From NCBI RefSeq assembly GCF_022539505.1, contig NC_061512.1, positions 149,961,962 through 150,025,961 on the forward strand: a stretch of 64,000 nucleotides of DNA. The letters are read 5' to 3'. How positions within the stretch are numbered: the stretch's first letter is position 1; the number at the start of each line of letters is the position of its first letter. The stretch is from Lolium rigidum. Lineage: Eukaryota; Streptophyta; Magnoliopsida; Poales; Poaceae. Made by a program: the position numbers and the translations under genes. Shown in pieces: positions 44,540 through 54,320 of the stretch. The notes beneath the pieces were generated by a model. It ran no database searches. It saw only the letters and a program-made list of their open reading frames with translations, and was not told the DNA's origin.

Positions 44540-46636
44540 ATGAATACTCCTGAGAACACTAAGTTGTGTGACTTCACTAGCACAAATAATAATGATTTCC
44601 TATGCACACCTATTGCTCCACCTGCTACTACAACATAATTTTATGAAATTAAACCTGCTTTACTAAATCTTGTTATGAGAGAGCAATTTTCTGGTGTTAG
44701 TTCTGATGATGCTGCTGCCCATCTTAATAATTTTGTTGAACTTTGTGAAATGCAAAAGTACAAGGATGTAGATGGTGACATTATAAAATTGAAATTGTTT
44801 CCTTTGTCCTTAAGAGGAAGAGCTAAAGATTGGTTGCTATCTTTGCCTAAAAATAGTATTGATTCATGGACTAAATATAAGGATGCTTTCATTGGTAGAT
44901 ATTATCCTCCCGCTAAAATTATATCTTTGAGAAGTAGCATATTGAATTTTAAGCAATTGGATAATGAACATGTTGCTCAAGCATGGGAAAGAATGAAATC
45001 TTTGGTAAAGAATTGCACTACCCGTGGACTAACTACTTGGATGATCATCCAAACCTTTTATGCAGGACTGAATTTTTCTTCGCGGGACCTATTGGATTCA
45101 GCTGCTGGAGGTACCTTTATGTCCATCACCTTAGGTGCTACAACAAAGCTTCTTGATAATATGATGATAAACTACTCTGAATGGCACACCGAAAGGACTC
45201 CACAAGGTAAGAAGGTGAATTCTGTTGAAGAAACCTCCTCCTTGAGTGATAAGATTGATGCTATTATGTCTATGCTTGTGAATGGTAGATCTAATGTTGA
45301 TCATAATAATGTTCCTTTAGCTTCATTGGTTGCTCAAGAAGAACATGTTGATGTGAACTTCATTAAAAGTAATAATTTCAACAACAATGCTTATAGGAAT
45401 AATTTTGGTAACAAAAATTATATGCCATACCCTTCTAATAGTGGTAATTCTTATGGTAGATCTGTATTGCCTAATGAGGAAAAGATGCTAGAAATTGAAA
45501 GAGCTACTAAGAGCTTTATGCAATCACAATATGAGCAAAATCAATTGTTTACTAAAACTATGAATGAACAATCTGACTTGTTGAAAAATATAGGGAATCA
45601 ACTTGAAAATTTGAATATGGAAATTTCTAGTTTGCAAACTAAGCTTTCAAATGCTGAAAACCGAATCTCATACATGTCTGAGTCACAATCTTCTTTAATT
45701 AATAAAATGGCTGCTAAACCTGAGGATAATGATAATAAAATTGTTACTACAGCAAACGCCATACAAGTTCGAATTAATGAAAATATTAGATTGATGGCTG
45801 AATTGCATGCTAGGTGGGAAAAACAAGATAAACTAGCTAAAGAGAATAATGTAGCTAAAGTTTGGACTATTACCACCACTAGTAATGTTGATGCATCACA
45901 TGTTGCTAAACCTCCTACAATCAATGGTAAAATAATTGGTGTTGGCAATGTTTCTACTCCTAGTGCAAAGCGTGCAAAATTGCCTGAAACTGCTGAAACT
46001 GCTAAAACTGCTGAAACTGCTTGTGATAAAACAGCTGAAATTTTTCAAAATATTGGGGACAATGATCCCATTGCTGTAGATCATAATGGTTTAGATTTTG
46101 ATGATTGTCATATCTCTGAAGTTATTAAGTTCTTACAAAAACTTGCTAGAAGTCCTAATGCTAGTGCTATAAATTTGGCCTTTACAAAACATATTACAAA
46201 TGCTCTCATAAAAGCTAGAGAAGATAAATTAAAACTTGAAACTTCTATTCCTAGGAAGTTAGAAGATGGTTGGGAGCCCATCATTAAGATGAAGGTCAAT
46301 GATTTTGATCGTAATGCTTTATGTGATCTTGGTGCAAGTATTTCTGTTATGCCTAAGAAAATCTATGATATGCTTGACTTGCCACCATTGAAAAACTGTT
46401 ATTTGGATGTTAATCTTGCTGATAATGCTATAAAGAAACCTTTGGGGAGGATTAATAATGTTCACATTACGGTTAACAATAACCTTGTCCCCGTTGATTT
46501 TGTTGTCTTGGATATTGAATTCAATGCATCTTGTCCCATTATTTTGGGAAGACCTTTTCTTCGAACTGTTGGTGCTATTATTGATATGAAAGAAAGGAAT
46601 ATTAAGTATCAATTTCCTCTCAAGAAAGGTATGTAA
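44540..46636 (+). pseudogene. Gag-protease polyprotein of element 6, one early stop
   Basis: A frame starting at ATG 44540 meets TAA at 44636. From the ATG at 44675 it is then open for 653 codons. Residues about 35-140 (counted from 44675) are a Retrotrans_gag capsid domain (LRGRAKDWLLSLP, FIGRYYPPAK, QAWERMKSLVKNC, FYAGL). About 265-345 looks like coiled coil (ENLNMEISSLQTKLSNAENR). About 540-630 is an aspartic protease with ALCDLGASISVMP and the hallmark ILGRPFLRT; the usual DTG/DSG appears as DLG, as in many Athila elements. Gag would build virus-like particles and protease would mature them. No CCHC knuckle or polymerase follows. Apart from the stop the frame is intact over 2 kb, suggesting a fairly recent loss. 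Confidence 0.82.
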
Positions 46637-47460
46637 CACTTACCTAGAAAGAGAATGAAGTTACCTTATGATTCTATTATTAGAACAAATTACGATGTTG
46701 ATGCTTCATCTCTTGATAATACTTGATTCACACTTTCTGCGCCTAGCTGAAAGGCGTTAAAGAAAGCGCTTATGGGAGACAACCCATTATTTTACTTCTG
46801 CACTTTTGTTTTATATTTGATTCTTGGAAGTTGTTACTACTGTAGCAACATCTCCTTATCTTTACTTTATTGCATTGTTGTGCCAAGTGAAGTCTTTGAT
46901 AGTAAGGTTGATACTAGAATTGGATTACTGCGCAGAAACAGATTTCTTGCTATCACGAAATTGAGTAGCCCCGTCTGTAGGTAACTCAGAAAAATCTGGC
47001 AATTTACTTGCGTGATCCTCAGATATGTACGCAACTTTCATTCAATTTGAGCTTTTTCATCTGAGCAAGTTAAGTGCCCCTGAAAAATTCGTCTTTACGG
47101 ACTGTTCGTTTTGACAGATTCTGCCTTTTATTTTGCATTGCCTGTTTTGCTATGTTGGATGGATTTCTTTGTTCCATTAACTTTCAGTAGCTTTGTGCAA
47201 TGTCCAGAAGTGTTAAGAATGATTATGTCACCTCTGAATATGTGAATTTTCGATTATGCACTAACCCTCTAATGAGTTTGTTTTGAGTTTGGTGTGGAGG
47301 AAGTTTTCAAGGATCAAGAGAGGAGGATGATACAATAGGATCAAAAAGAGTGAAAACTCTAAGCTTGGGGATGCCCCCGTGGTTCATCCCTGCATATTTC
47401 AAGAAGACTCAAGCATCTAAGCTTGGGGATGCCCAAGGCATCCCATTCTTCATCGACAAC
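46637..47460 (+). other. Element 6 noncoding 3' region
   Basis: It begins with the tail GATGTTGATGCTTCATCTC shared with element 3 and the block AAAGGCGTTAAAGAAAGCGC. It carries polypurine-tract cores near 47359 and 47418 and a perfect hairpin at 47426-47444. There is no gene. It stops at the N-gap. Confidence 0.75.
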
Positions 47461-47560
47461 NNNNNNNNNNNNNNNNNNNNNNNNNNNNNNNNNNNNNNNN
47501 NNNNNNNNNNNNNNNNNNNNNNNNNNNNNNNNNNNNNNNNNNNNNNNNNNNNNNNNNNNN
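47461..47560. other. Assembly gap, 100 N
   Basis: Exactly 100 N, probably a fixed-size scaffold join of unknown true length. Element 6 is cut on the left and element 9 on the right, so several kilobases may be missing. Confidence 0.95.
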
Positions 47561-47683
47561 CTACTTTATCATACTCTTTTATGAACACTGCAATCCTGCT
47601 TATATACATGATTCATGATGCTTATTATTAATTGTTGGTACCTCTTCATGATTGACATAGCTATTAGATGATCTTATTTGCAT

Positions 47684-47688
47684 GTATC
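47684..47688. repeat. Target-site duplication GTATC, left copy (element 8)
   Basis: It pairs with ATATC at 54176-54180 with one mismatch. Confidence 0.75.
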
Positions 47689-48849
47689 TGTTGCCTGCCA
47701 AAACTCACCGGCGAGCAGTGGTTAAGCAACACGAAGAGCCGGGAGGCTCCCAAGGCCGCTTAGTGGACCCTGGCACCTCGCGTCGTCCCGCAAGTTTCCT
47801 GCACACGTCCCGGCGGTTGCAAGGGCGTGCCACCTGACCTAGACCCGATCAGGAAGGTGTTAGATTGCTTCGATTGTTCCTGCATGGTAGACACGTAAAC
47901 ATTAAATACGAGCCCTATCGGCTCTCAGGTTGCCCTGTGGATCGGCTCAAAGAGACGATCGCCCCATGTTTCACGTTGGATTTGCAATGACATGGGGATC
48001 CTGCTTGATCAAAACAAAGCTAACCCAATCTACGACAGTTTAGGGTTTTCACCGCATAACCGGAACGTCCTACGCGTAGTTGGGCCTAGAAGATACGAAA
48101 GATGATGCAAACTATCCGTAGAAGAGGCCTAAAAACCAACATTACGTCAATTCCCGGAACATCCCTTATAGGAACGGTAAACAACACCTAGCGCACTACC
48201 GGATCCTCCAACCCCAGCATAAGGCCTAATCACGCAGATATTAAACTAATCCTTGAAGAACAAGGAACAACTATAACAGATCGGATCTACTAAGTATCGA
48301 ACAAGCAAGATGCTTCCCTTACGCCCAGATAGGCGTAAGGGCAGCTAGGTGTCGAGGGACGGCATTGCTAAGCAGATATGCATAAGAAAAGCATCAATGC
48401 AAGCCCCAAAACACCTAAGATAGGTAGTGCTACTCGCCATCAACAACGCTTCAGCGACGAGTAACACAAGGTAGACGAATAAACGTGTCTCGCCTAGATC
48501 GCAAGATGCGATCTAGGCAGCATGATGCTTACCCGGAAGGAAACCCTCGAAAGAAGGGGTGGCGATGCGCCTGGTTTGTGTTTGTTGTGAACGTGATTAT
48601 TATTTATTTCATAAACCCTAGATACATATTTATAGTCTGGGGGACTTTCTAATTCAGGCGTGCACCTAACCGTGCACGGGTTAAACTCTAACTTCTAAAC
48701 TAAGATGCGATCTACTATAATACAGATACACGGGCAATTTAGCCCAAACTCTCGTGCAAGGCCGCTTCAGAGATCCTCCACGCGTATATCCTTCAAGCCC
48801 ATCTCACTTACGGCCTATCTCCTGATTTGGCCAAAATCTGGTGATAACA
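47689..48849 (-). repeat. Element 8 3' LTR
   Basis: This 1161-bp LTR runs TGTTGCCTGCC...GGTGATAACA on the plus strand. A TATA box on the minus strand (TATAAATA) lies at 48627-48634. A perfect hairpin, CTTACGCC/GGCGTAAG, lies near 48318-48339. Confidence 0.9.
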
Positions 48850-49054
48850 CATGCCCCCCTGGTTTTGGTAATGATAATTTGAAAACCACTCTATTTTTCC
48901 TTCGAAGGGTCATGTCATGTCGTGGCAGAGCAGATCCGTCGTAGTATTCTTCATCATGACGACTTGCCTTCCCAACTTCTCTGCACGATTTGACAGTTTT
49001 GGCACCACATCCTCGAAAACTGCTCGAACATTAAATCTCCACTCCGTCTCCTTT

Positions 49055-49061
49055 TATTTAA
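49055..49061 (+). promoter_or_regulatory. Possible TATA box for antisense ORF
   Basis: TATTTAA in CCTTTTATTTAACCGC lies 68 bp before the ATG at 49129. The ATG itself sits in the strong context GCGCCACCATGT. Confidence 0.4.
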
Positions 49062-49128
49062 CCGCATCGAACAGTTCTCCTCTTCATCCCCTTCGCATTA
49101 GCACTCCAAAAAGCCCTCCTGCGCCACC

Positions 49129-49635
49129 ATGTCTTCTTCTTCTTCCTTCTCATCGGGTCTTTCCGCCGGTCCTCCTCCCTCCCGCGAGCCGACGCCGGAG
49201 TGGAACCCGGAGGAGGCCCATGCGGCCAACACCCGCCGCGCCATCGAGGCCGGGGACGAGTCGAGCCACGACTTCTCCGTCTGGTCTGAGGACGACAAGT
49301 CCTTGACCGACGGGGAAAGTGACCTCCGTTTCCTTGCCGACGGGGAAACAGAGGAGGAGAGCGATGACGATCGCTTCTCCTGTGATGACTTCACCTCCCC
49401 CGAGGAGGAGGAGAAGGAGGAGGAGGAGGACGACAGCTCCTCCGACGAGCCGCCGGCCAAGCGCTTCTGCCCCTGGCCCGGGAACCTCAGCGACTTCGAC
49501 AGCGACGATGACGACGTTGACGAGGAAGACGAGGACAACGAGGGTCCTGCCGGCGGTCGCTACAGCAGCGACGACGAGCCCGCTGGGAGTAGCGCCGACA
49601 GTGGCGACGACGGCGACGACGACGGCGACGACTAG
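49129..49635 (+). CDS. Antisense accessory ORF of element 8 (serine-rich, acidic)
   Basis: An intact 168-codon ORF on the strand opposite to gag-protease. The protein starts with a run of serines (MSSSSSFSSGL), has a short middle (EPTPEWNPEEAHAAN, DFSVWSEDDKSLTDGESDLR) and then long D/E runs to the C-terminus. It has no signal peptide, membrane segment or enzymatic motif. Acidic, low-complexity proteins of this kind recur in cereal Tat-lineage elements, and maize Grande is known to carry an antisense gene at the equivalent place. A TATA-like box and a strong start context precede it, and AT-rich sequence with AATGAAG-type signals follows near 49750. It is the least damaged reading frame in the element, although gag beside it carries a frameshift. 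Function unknown; nuclear or chromatin-linked roles are only a guess from composition. Confidence 0.65.
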   Translation: MSSSSSFSSGLSAGPPPSREPTPEWNPEEAHAANTRRAIEAGDESSHDFSVWSEDDKSLTDGESDLRFLADGETEEESDDDRFSCDDFTSPEEEEKEEEEDDSSSDEPPAKRFCPWPGNLSDFDSDDDDVDEEDEDNEGPAGGRYSSDDEPAGSSADSGDDGDDDGDD

Positions 49636-49639
49636 CCCG

Positions 49640-51275
49640 TAGATAGGACCCTTAGCATAGGATCAGTAGTAGTAGACGGGGCAATGTATCCCCTAGTACT
49701 TCCTTTTGAGAGCAATCAGCTCTTTATGTAAGAAATCTCGTTTATCAATGAAGAATTTCCCCAACTTGATTTTGCCGATTTCCTTTATGCTAATTTAGCC
49801 GATTTCCCCTCGTACTGACCTTGCCGATTATCAACTCGGTCCATGTTCAATGAGCCGATGGCAACGCATCGGTCCCTCATAATCCGCCCTTCATCTTTTC
49901 GACTAAGGAGTGACCGTAAACTTGGTCAATGTCCAATAAGCCGATGTCAACGCATCAGTCCTTCATTTCTTCGACCGATGACTTTGAGTTCTGGTGGACA
50001 ATGTGGAAGACCAATGCCTTCAAGAGAGCCCCAGAACCGCTGCTGAAAGGACTTGACGCTGAAGCCGATACTTCTGGAGAACAGATGTCACCTGCTCGCA
50101 AATCTCCTCGATGATATTCTTTAACCCTCGCTTCTATCCCTTTGAAGAAGATTATGATGGAGGGCCAGCCGATGAAATCTCAATCGGCTTCTTAAGAACA
50201 GAGTATCTACGAAGTAAGTTGCCCCCCGAGCCTCAATCAAGGCGAGAACAGCAGTGAGCCAGCCAAATGGGCCACCATCGGCCTCCAAGTTGTAATGCAG
50301 AGCTAGCCGATCCCAACAAAATCGGCTCCCCAAAGCGAAAAAACCTTCAGGGTGAGCTGCCCCCCGAGCCTCTCTAGCTCCCATCGAAACGTGGCAAGAA
50401 AGCTTACGCCCAAAGAGCCGACGCACTGAAAGGGTTCGGAAGGATCAGCAAATCCATTCCTCGAACTAAGAAGCCTCAAATGTAATGGCTCTCCAACTCT
50501 TCCTAGTTTAATTCTTGCGCCTTGCTGCTCAGATTAGCTCATCCTCTTTGGCAGACTGATGCAACTCACCCTTAACCTGATCTGCATGTTCATGATGTTC
50601 TTGTTGTTGGTCCGGGTTGTGATCCCTCAAACTTTCCCCAGCGCTGAACTTGAAGACTTGCAAAACAAATTGGAGGTCCTTGAAGAGAGGATCTGAGTCA
50701 CCAACAATTCCATTGAGGAGTTCATCCAGTAGAGCCTCTCCATGTAACTCGATAACTGCTCCATTGGGCTTCTGCTTATAACAGTTTGTACCTCCTGAGT
50801 CGATGGCTGCGCATCGGCTTTCTATTCTAAAGTCGATGTCTGTGCATCGGCTGTGCTTAAAAAATTTGATTTTTTTACGGCCGATTTATGCATCGGCCCC
50901 CATACTTCAATACCCATCATCATCAAAGAATATATCTTGGGCTGCTGGGCATTGGACAGCCACTTCAAACTTCGTATCCTCATGTCTTATCCATCTAAGT
51001 GCCCCCCGATTTCAATTAATTGAGGGTATCGGCTCTTCAGGCATTCCTTGCTAGATCAATGCTGAACCCAGGCAAAAACGTATGTCGAGGATAATTTTGG
51101 CCGATTGCCAGAATCGGCCTCCTTCTTCATTGCAATGCTTAGTGAAGATTTACCACGTCTTTATCTCTTACTGTAGCTACGTGACATGCTTGAGATGAGA
51201 TTTTTGCTTTCCATTTTTTTTGGGTCCGATCGCTGGGATCGGCCTCGCCACGTACGTCCATTGTCTTGGACCTTG
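49640..51275 (-). other. Element 8 noncoding segment with dispersed short repeats
   Basis: No gene is supported. Short phrases recur many times: GCCGATG...CGCATCGG, ATCGGC/GCCGAT pairs, and GCCCCCCGAGCCTC (about 50222 and 50362). This resembles the repeat-bearing region between polymerase and 3' LTR in Tat elements, here left after loss of polymerase. Confidence 0.6.
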
Positions 51276-52938
51276 CTACTCTGTCAGGCCGGTAGATAAG
51301 ACCAGCCTCACCCCATTTTTAGAAGCTTCGATGCGCTCACAGCCTTTCAAACTAATTCCAGAGAGCGGCTCTTGGTCGTCTGCCTCCCAGATATTCATGG
51401 CAGCTAGTGATATCTCGATTGAGTCATCCGCCTGAACGACCTCCACTTCATCTCCATCCCACTGTTTGATGCATTGGTGCATTGTGGATGGAATGCAACA
51501 GTTAGCGTGAATCCAATCCCTTCCTAGCAGGACAACGTAATTGCTTTTGCTGTCGACGATGAAGAACGCGGTAGGTATGGTTTTCCGGCCTATAGTAAGA
51601 TCTACGTTCAGAACACCTTTTGCTTCTGATGCTTGGCCGTTGAAATCGCTTAATGTGGCGTTGGTCTTGATCAGATCATCATTGTAGTGTCCCAAACGTC
51701 GTAGCATGGAATATGGCATTATGTTGACTGCCGCTCCGGTGTCAACCAACATCTTGCTGACAGGCTGCCCATTGATATAACCTCTCGTGTATAGGGCCTT
51801 CAAATGCTCGTAGCTTCTATCTCGTGGCTTCTCAAAGACAATTGGCCGTGGACCGCAGTCGAATTGAGCCACCGATACTTCCTCGTCGTTTGGAGCGCGA
51901 AACTCTGACGGGAGTACGAACACCATGTTTGTATCAGCCGATACCTCTGCGTCGGCTTTTGTCTGTTTAGGGCGCCACACTTTCTTTGGCGGGCGCGTCT
52001 CCGTCTCTAACTTTTGCTGAATTTTCACGGCCAGATCGGGCCATGCCTTCCTCAACGTGTACAGGTACTGTGCCTCGGCTTCCTCCAGGCTTCGTAGCCG
52101 CTGCACCCTACGCTTCTGAGAATGGCTGAGTCCATCAGGGCACCACCTTGGCCGGTGATACCTATCTTCTTCACCATCTGACTCCTCAAAGTCTTCTTCT
52201 TGAGATGACTCAGCTCGTTTGTTCTGAGGTGGGAGGGGCCCTAGACGCTCGAACACTGAAACCTTGTTTGTCCTCTTCCTTTGCTGTCCGCATTCTGGGC
52301 AGTTCTCGATTGTTGGCAATCGGCTCATTCCTGAGTCCCGAGCAATGTTTAAAGAAAGGACAGTCCCAATGCCTTTCCATGTCATCTTGCTCCCTTGACC
52401 TCCCTCTAGCGTGACGCTTGTACCCGTTGTTGTTTCTATCATGCCGACGATACCTCCTGTCCTCTACATCAGACCGACGATATCTCTCATCATCTACGTC
52501 GTAGCGCCGACGTCGGTCATACTGCTGCTCATATTTGTTAAGGAGATGCGCGGAGAGTGGACGTTGATACCGCACGCTTCTCACTTCCTCCTCGGTTAGG
52601 TACCGTCTATCATCGTCATGGGGCCGGTCGCGTGGATCGGCCTCCTCTTTATCCTTGCCACGGGAGTGGCTGCTCTCTGCTTTATCTTCGCCATGGCGGC
52701 TCACAAGCCCTGCCATGTTGACACTAAAAGAGAACCCTGGCTCGCACCTTATGGAGTGGCTGAGATCCACCATGTTGACGCCAGGAAACGGACGCGTGTC
52801 TCCTTTGACCCTGATGCCGTGCGAACGGGTCTTCTCAAAGGAGCCGATGAGTTCGGCTTCACAGATGGCCTTCAGCTCATCGTATTTCTCCTTGTGCTCC
52901 GCAGGGAGATCCTCGTACTTGATCGGTTCGTCCGCCAT
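51276..52938 (-). pseudogene. Gag C-terminal part and aspartic protease of element 8, one frameshift
   Basis: Starting at ATG 52938 (MADEPIKYEDLPAEHKEKYD), the minus-strand frame encodes a gag with a basic Arg/Tyr-rich repeat (YRRSDVEDRRYRRHDRNN) and the first half of a Cys/His motif (CPFFKHC). At 52339-52342 CGAG replaces an expected CAG and the frame shifts. The second half of the motif (LPTIENCPECG) and the protease follow in the next frame to 51276. The protease has an intact MLVDTGAAVNIMP catalytic motif and LLGRDWIHANC. Normal gag capsid sequence before this region seems to be absent. Gag packages RNA and protease matures it. If the frameshift is an assembly error, gag-protease is a single open frame. 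Confidence 0.8.
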
Positions 52939-52976
52939 CTCGGACGCAGGTGTTGACGTGGATGTTGTCGAAGATT

Positions 52977-52994
52977 GTCCCACCGGGCGTGCCA
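52977..52994 (-). promoter_or_regulatory. Primer-binding site of element 8
   Basis: The minus strand reads TGGCACGCCCGGTGGGAC, a primer site common in Tat/Retand-type Gypsy elements, 5 bp from the LTR. I do not assign the tRNA. Confidence 0.7.
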
Positions 52995-52999
52995 GAATG

Positions 53000-54175
53000 T
53001 GTTGCCTGCCAAAACTCACCGGCGAGCAGTGGTTAAGCAACACGAAGAGCCGGGAGGCTCCCAAGGCCTCTTAGTGGACCCTGGCACCTCGCGTCGTCCC
53101 GCAAGTTTCCTGCACACGTCCTGGCGGTTGCAAGGGCGTGCCACCTGAACTAGACCCGATCAGGAAGGTGTTTGATTGCTTCGATTGTTCCTGCATGGTA
53201 GACACGTAAACATTAAATACGAGCCCTATCGGCTCTCAGGTTGCCCTGTGGATCGGCTCAAAGAGCCGATCGCCCCATGGTTCACGTTGGATTTGCAATG
53301 ACATGGGGATCCTCGCTTGATCAAAACAAAGCTAAACCAATCTACGACAGCTTAGGGTTTTCACCGCATAACCGGAACGTCCTACGCGTAGTTGGGCCTA
53401 GCGGATACGAAAGATGATGCAAACTATCCCTAGAAGAGGCCTAAAAACCAACATTACGTCAATTCCCGGAACATCCCTTATAGGAACGGTAAACAACACC
53501 TAGCGCACTACCAGGATCCTCCAACCCCAGCATAAGGCCTAATCACGCAGATATTAAACTAATCCTTGAAGAACAAGGAACAACTATAACAGATCGGATC
53601 TACTAAGTATCGAACAAGCAAGATGCTGCCCTTACGCCCAGATAGGCGTAAGGGAAGCTAGGTGTCGAGGGACGGCATTGCTAAGTAGATATGCATAAGA
53701 AAAGCATCAATGCAAGCCCCAAAACACCTAAGATAGGTAGTGCTACTCGCCATCAACAACGCTTCAGCACGAGTAACACAAGGTAGACGAATAAACGTGT
53801 ATCGCCTAGATCGCAAGATGCGATCTAGGCAAGCATGATGCTTACCCGGAAGGAAACCCTTGAAAGAAGGGGTGGCGATGCGCCTGGTTTGTGTTTGTTG
53901 TGAACGTGATTGTTGTTTATTTCATAAACCCTAGATACATATTTATAGTCCGGGGGACTTTCTAATTCAGGCGTGCACCTAACCGTGCACGGGTTAAACT
54001 CTAACTTCTAAACTAAGCTACTATCTTAAGATGCGATCTACTATAATACAGATACACGGGCAATTTAGCCCAAACTCTCGTGCAAGGCCGCTTCAGAGAT
54101 CCTCCACGCGTATATCCTTCAAGCCCATCTCAGTTACGGCCTATCTCCTGATTTGGCCAAAATCTGGTGATAACA
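53000..54175 (-). repeat. Element 8 5' LTR
   Basis: A 1176-bp LTR, near-identical to the 3' LTR. One visible indel is 15 bp (CTAAGCTACTATCTTAAG near 54018). TATA on the minus strand lies at 53940-53947. Confidence 0.9.
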
Positions 54176-54180
54176 ATATC
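54176..54180. repeat. Target-site duplication ATATC, right copy (element 8)
   Basis: It differs from GTATC (47684-47688) at one base. Confidence 0.75.
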
Positions 54181-54320
54181 TTATTATGAACTGCTCAAGT
54201 ATTAGCCATATCATGAGAATATATACATCATATGGGCAAATGTGTTCGTGAAAGTTCTTTTATCGCTCAGTTGTTAACTGAATTGCTTGAGGACAAGCAA
54301 TAAGCTAAGCTTGGGGGAGT

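Larger units (their letters stand above)
42744..47460 (+). mobile_element. Element 6: Athila-like element with gag-protease only, cut by gap
   Basis: 5' LTR 42744-44336, variant primer site, gag-protease frame to 46636, noncoding 3' region to the N-gap at 47461. The 5-bp sequence before the LTR is CGCAC; its partner is not visible. The common 3' region starts only about 100 bp after the protease, leaving no room for reverse transcriptase, RNase H or integrase. Confidence 0.85.
47689..54175 (-). mobile_element. Element 8: reversed Tat-like Gypsy element lacking polymerase
   Basis: LTRs at 47689-48849 and 53000-54175 are nearly identical. The polypurine tract (reverse complement of CATGCCCCCCTGG) lies at 48850, and the primer site at 52977-52994. 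The minus strand encodes gag and protease (52938-51276). About 1.6 kb of noncoding repeat-like DNA (51275-49640) then occupies the place of reverse transcriptase, RNase H and integrase. An ORF on the opposite strand (49129-49635) lies next to the 3' LTR. Confidence 0.9.

Noticed and set aside
47350..47631. Frames crossing the N-gaps (47350-47631, 59967-60201)
   Set aside because: They exist only because N codons are read as unknown residues.
49098..49538. Minus-strand serine-rich frame opposite the antisense ORF
   Set aside because: It is the complement of D/E codon runs and gives a low-complexity serine string; the plus frame has start context and a TATA-like box.
49640..51275. CRISPR-like array of GCCGATG...CATCGG phrases
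   Set aside because: Repeats are short, irregularly spaced and of variable sequence in a plant retrotransposon; no CRISPR architecture.
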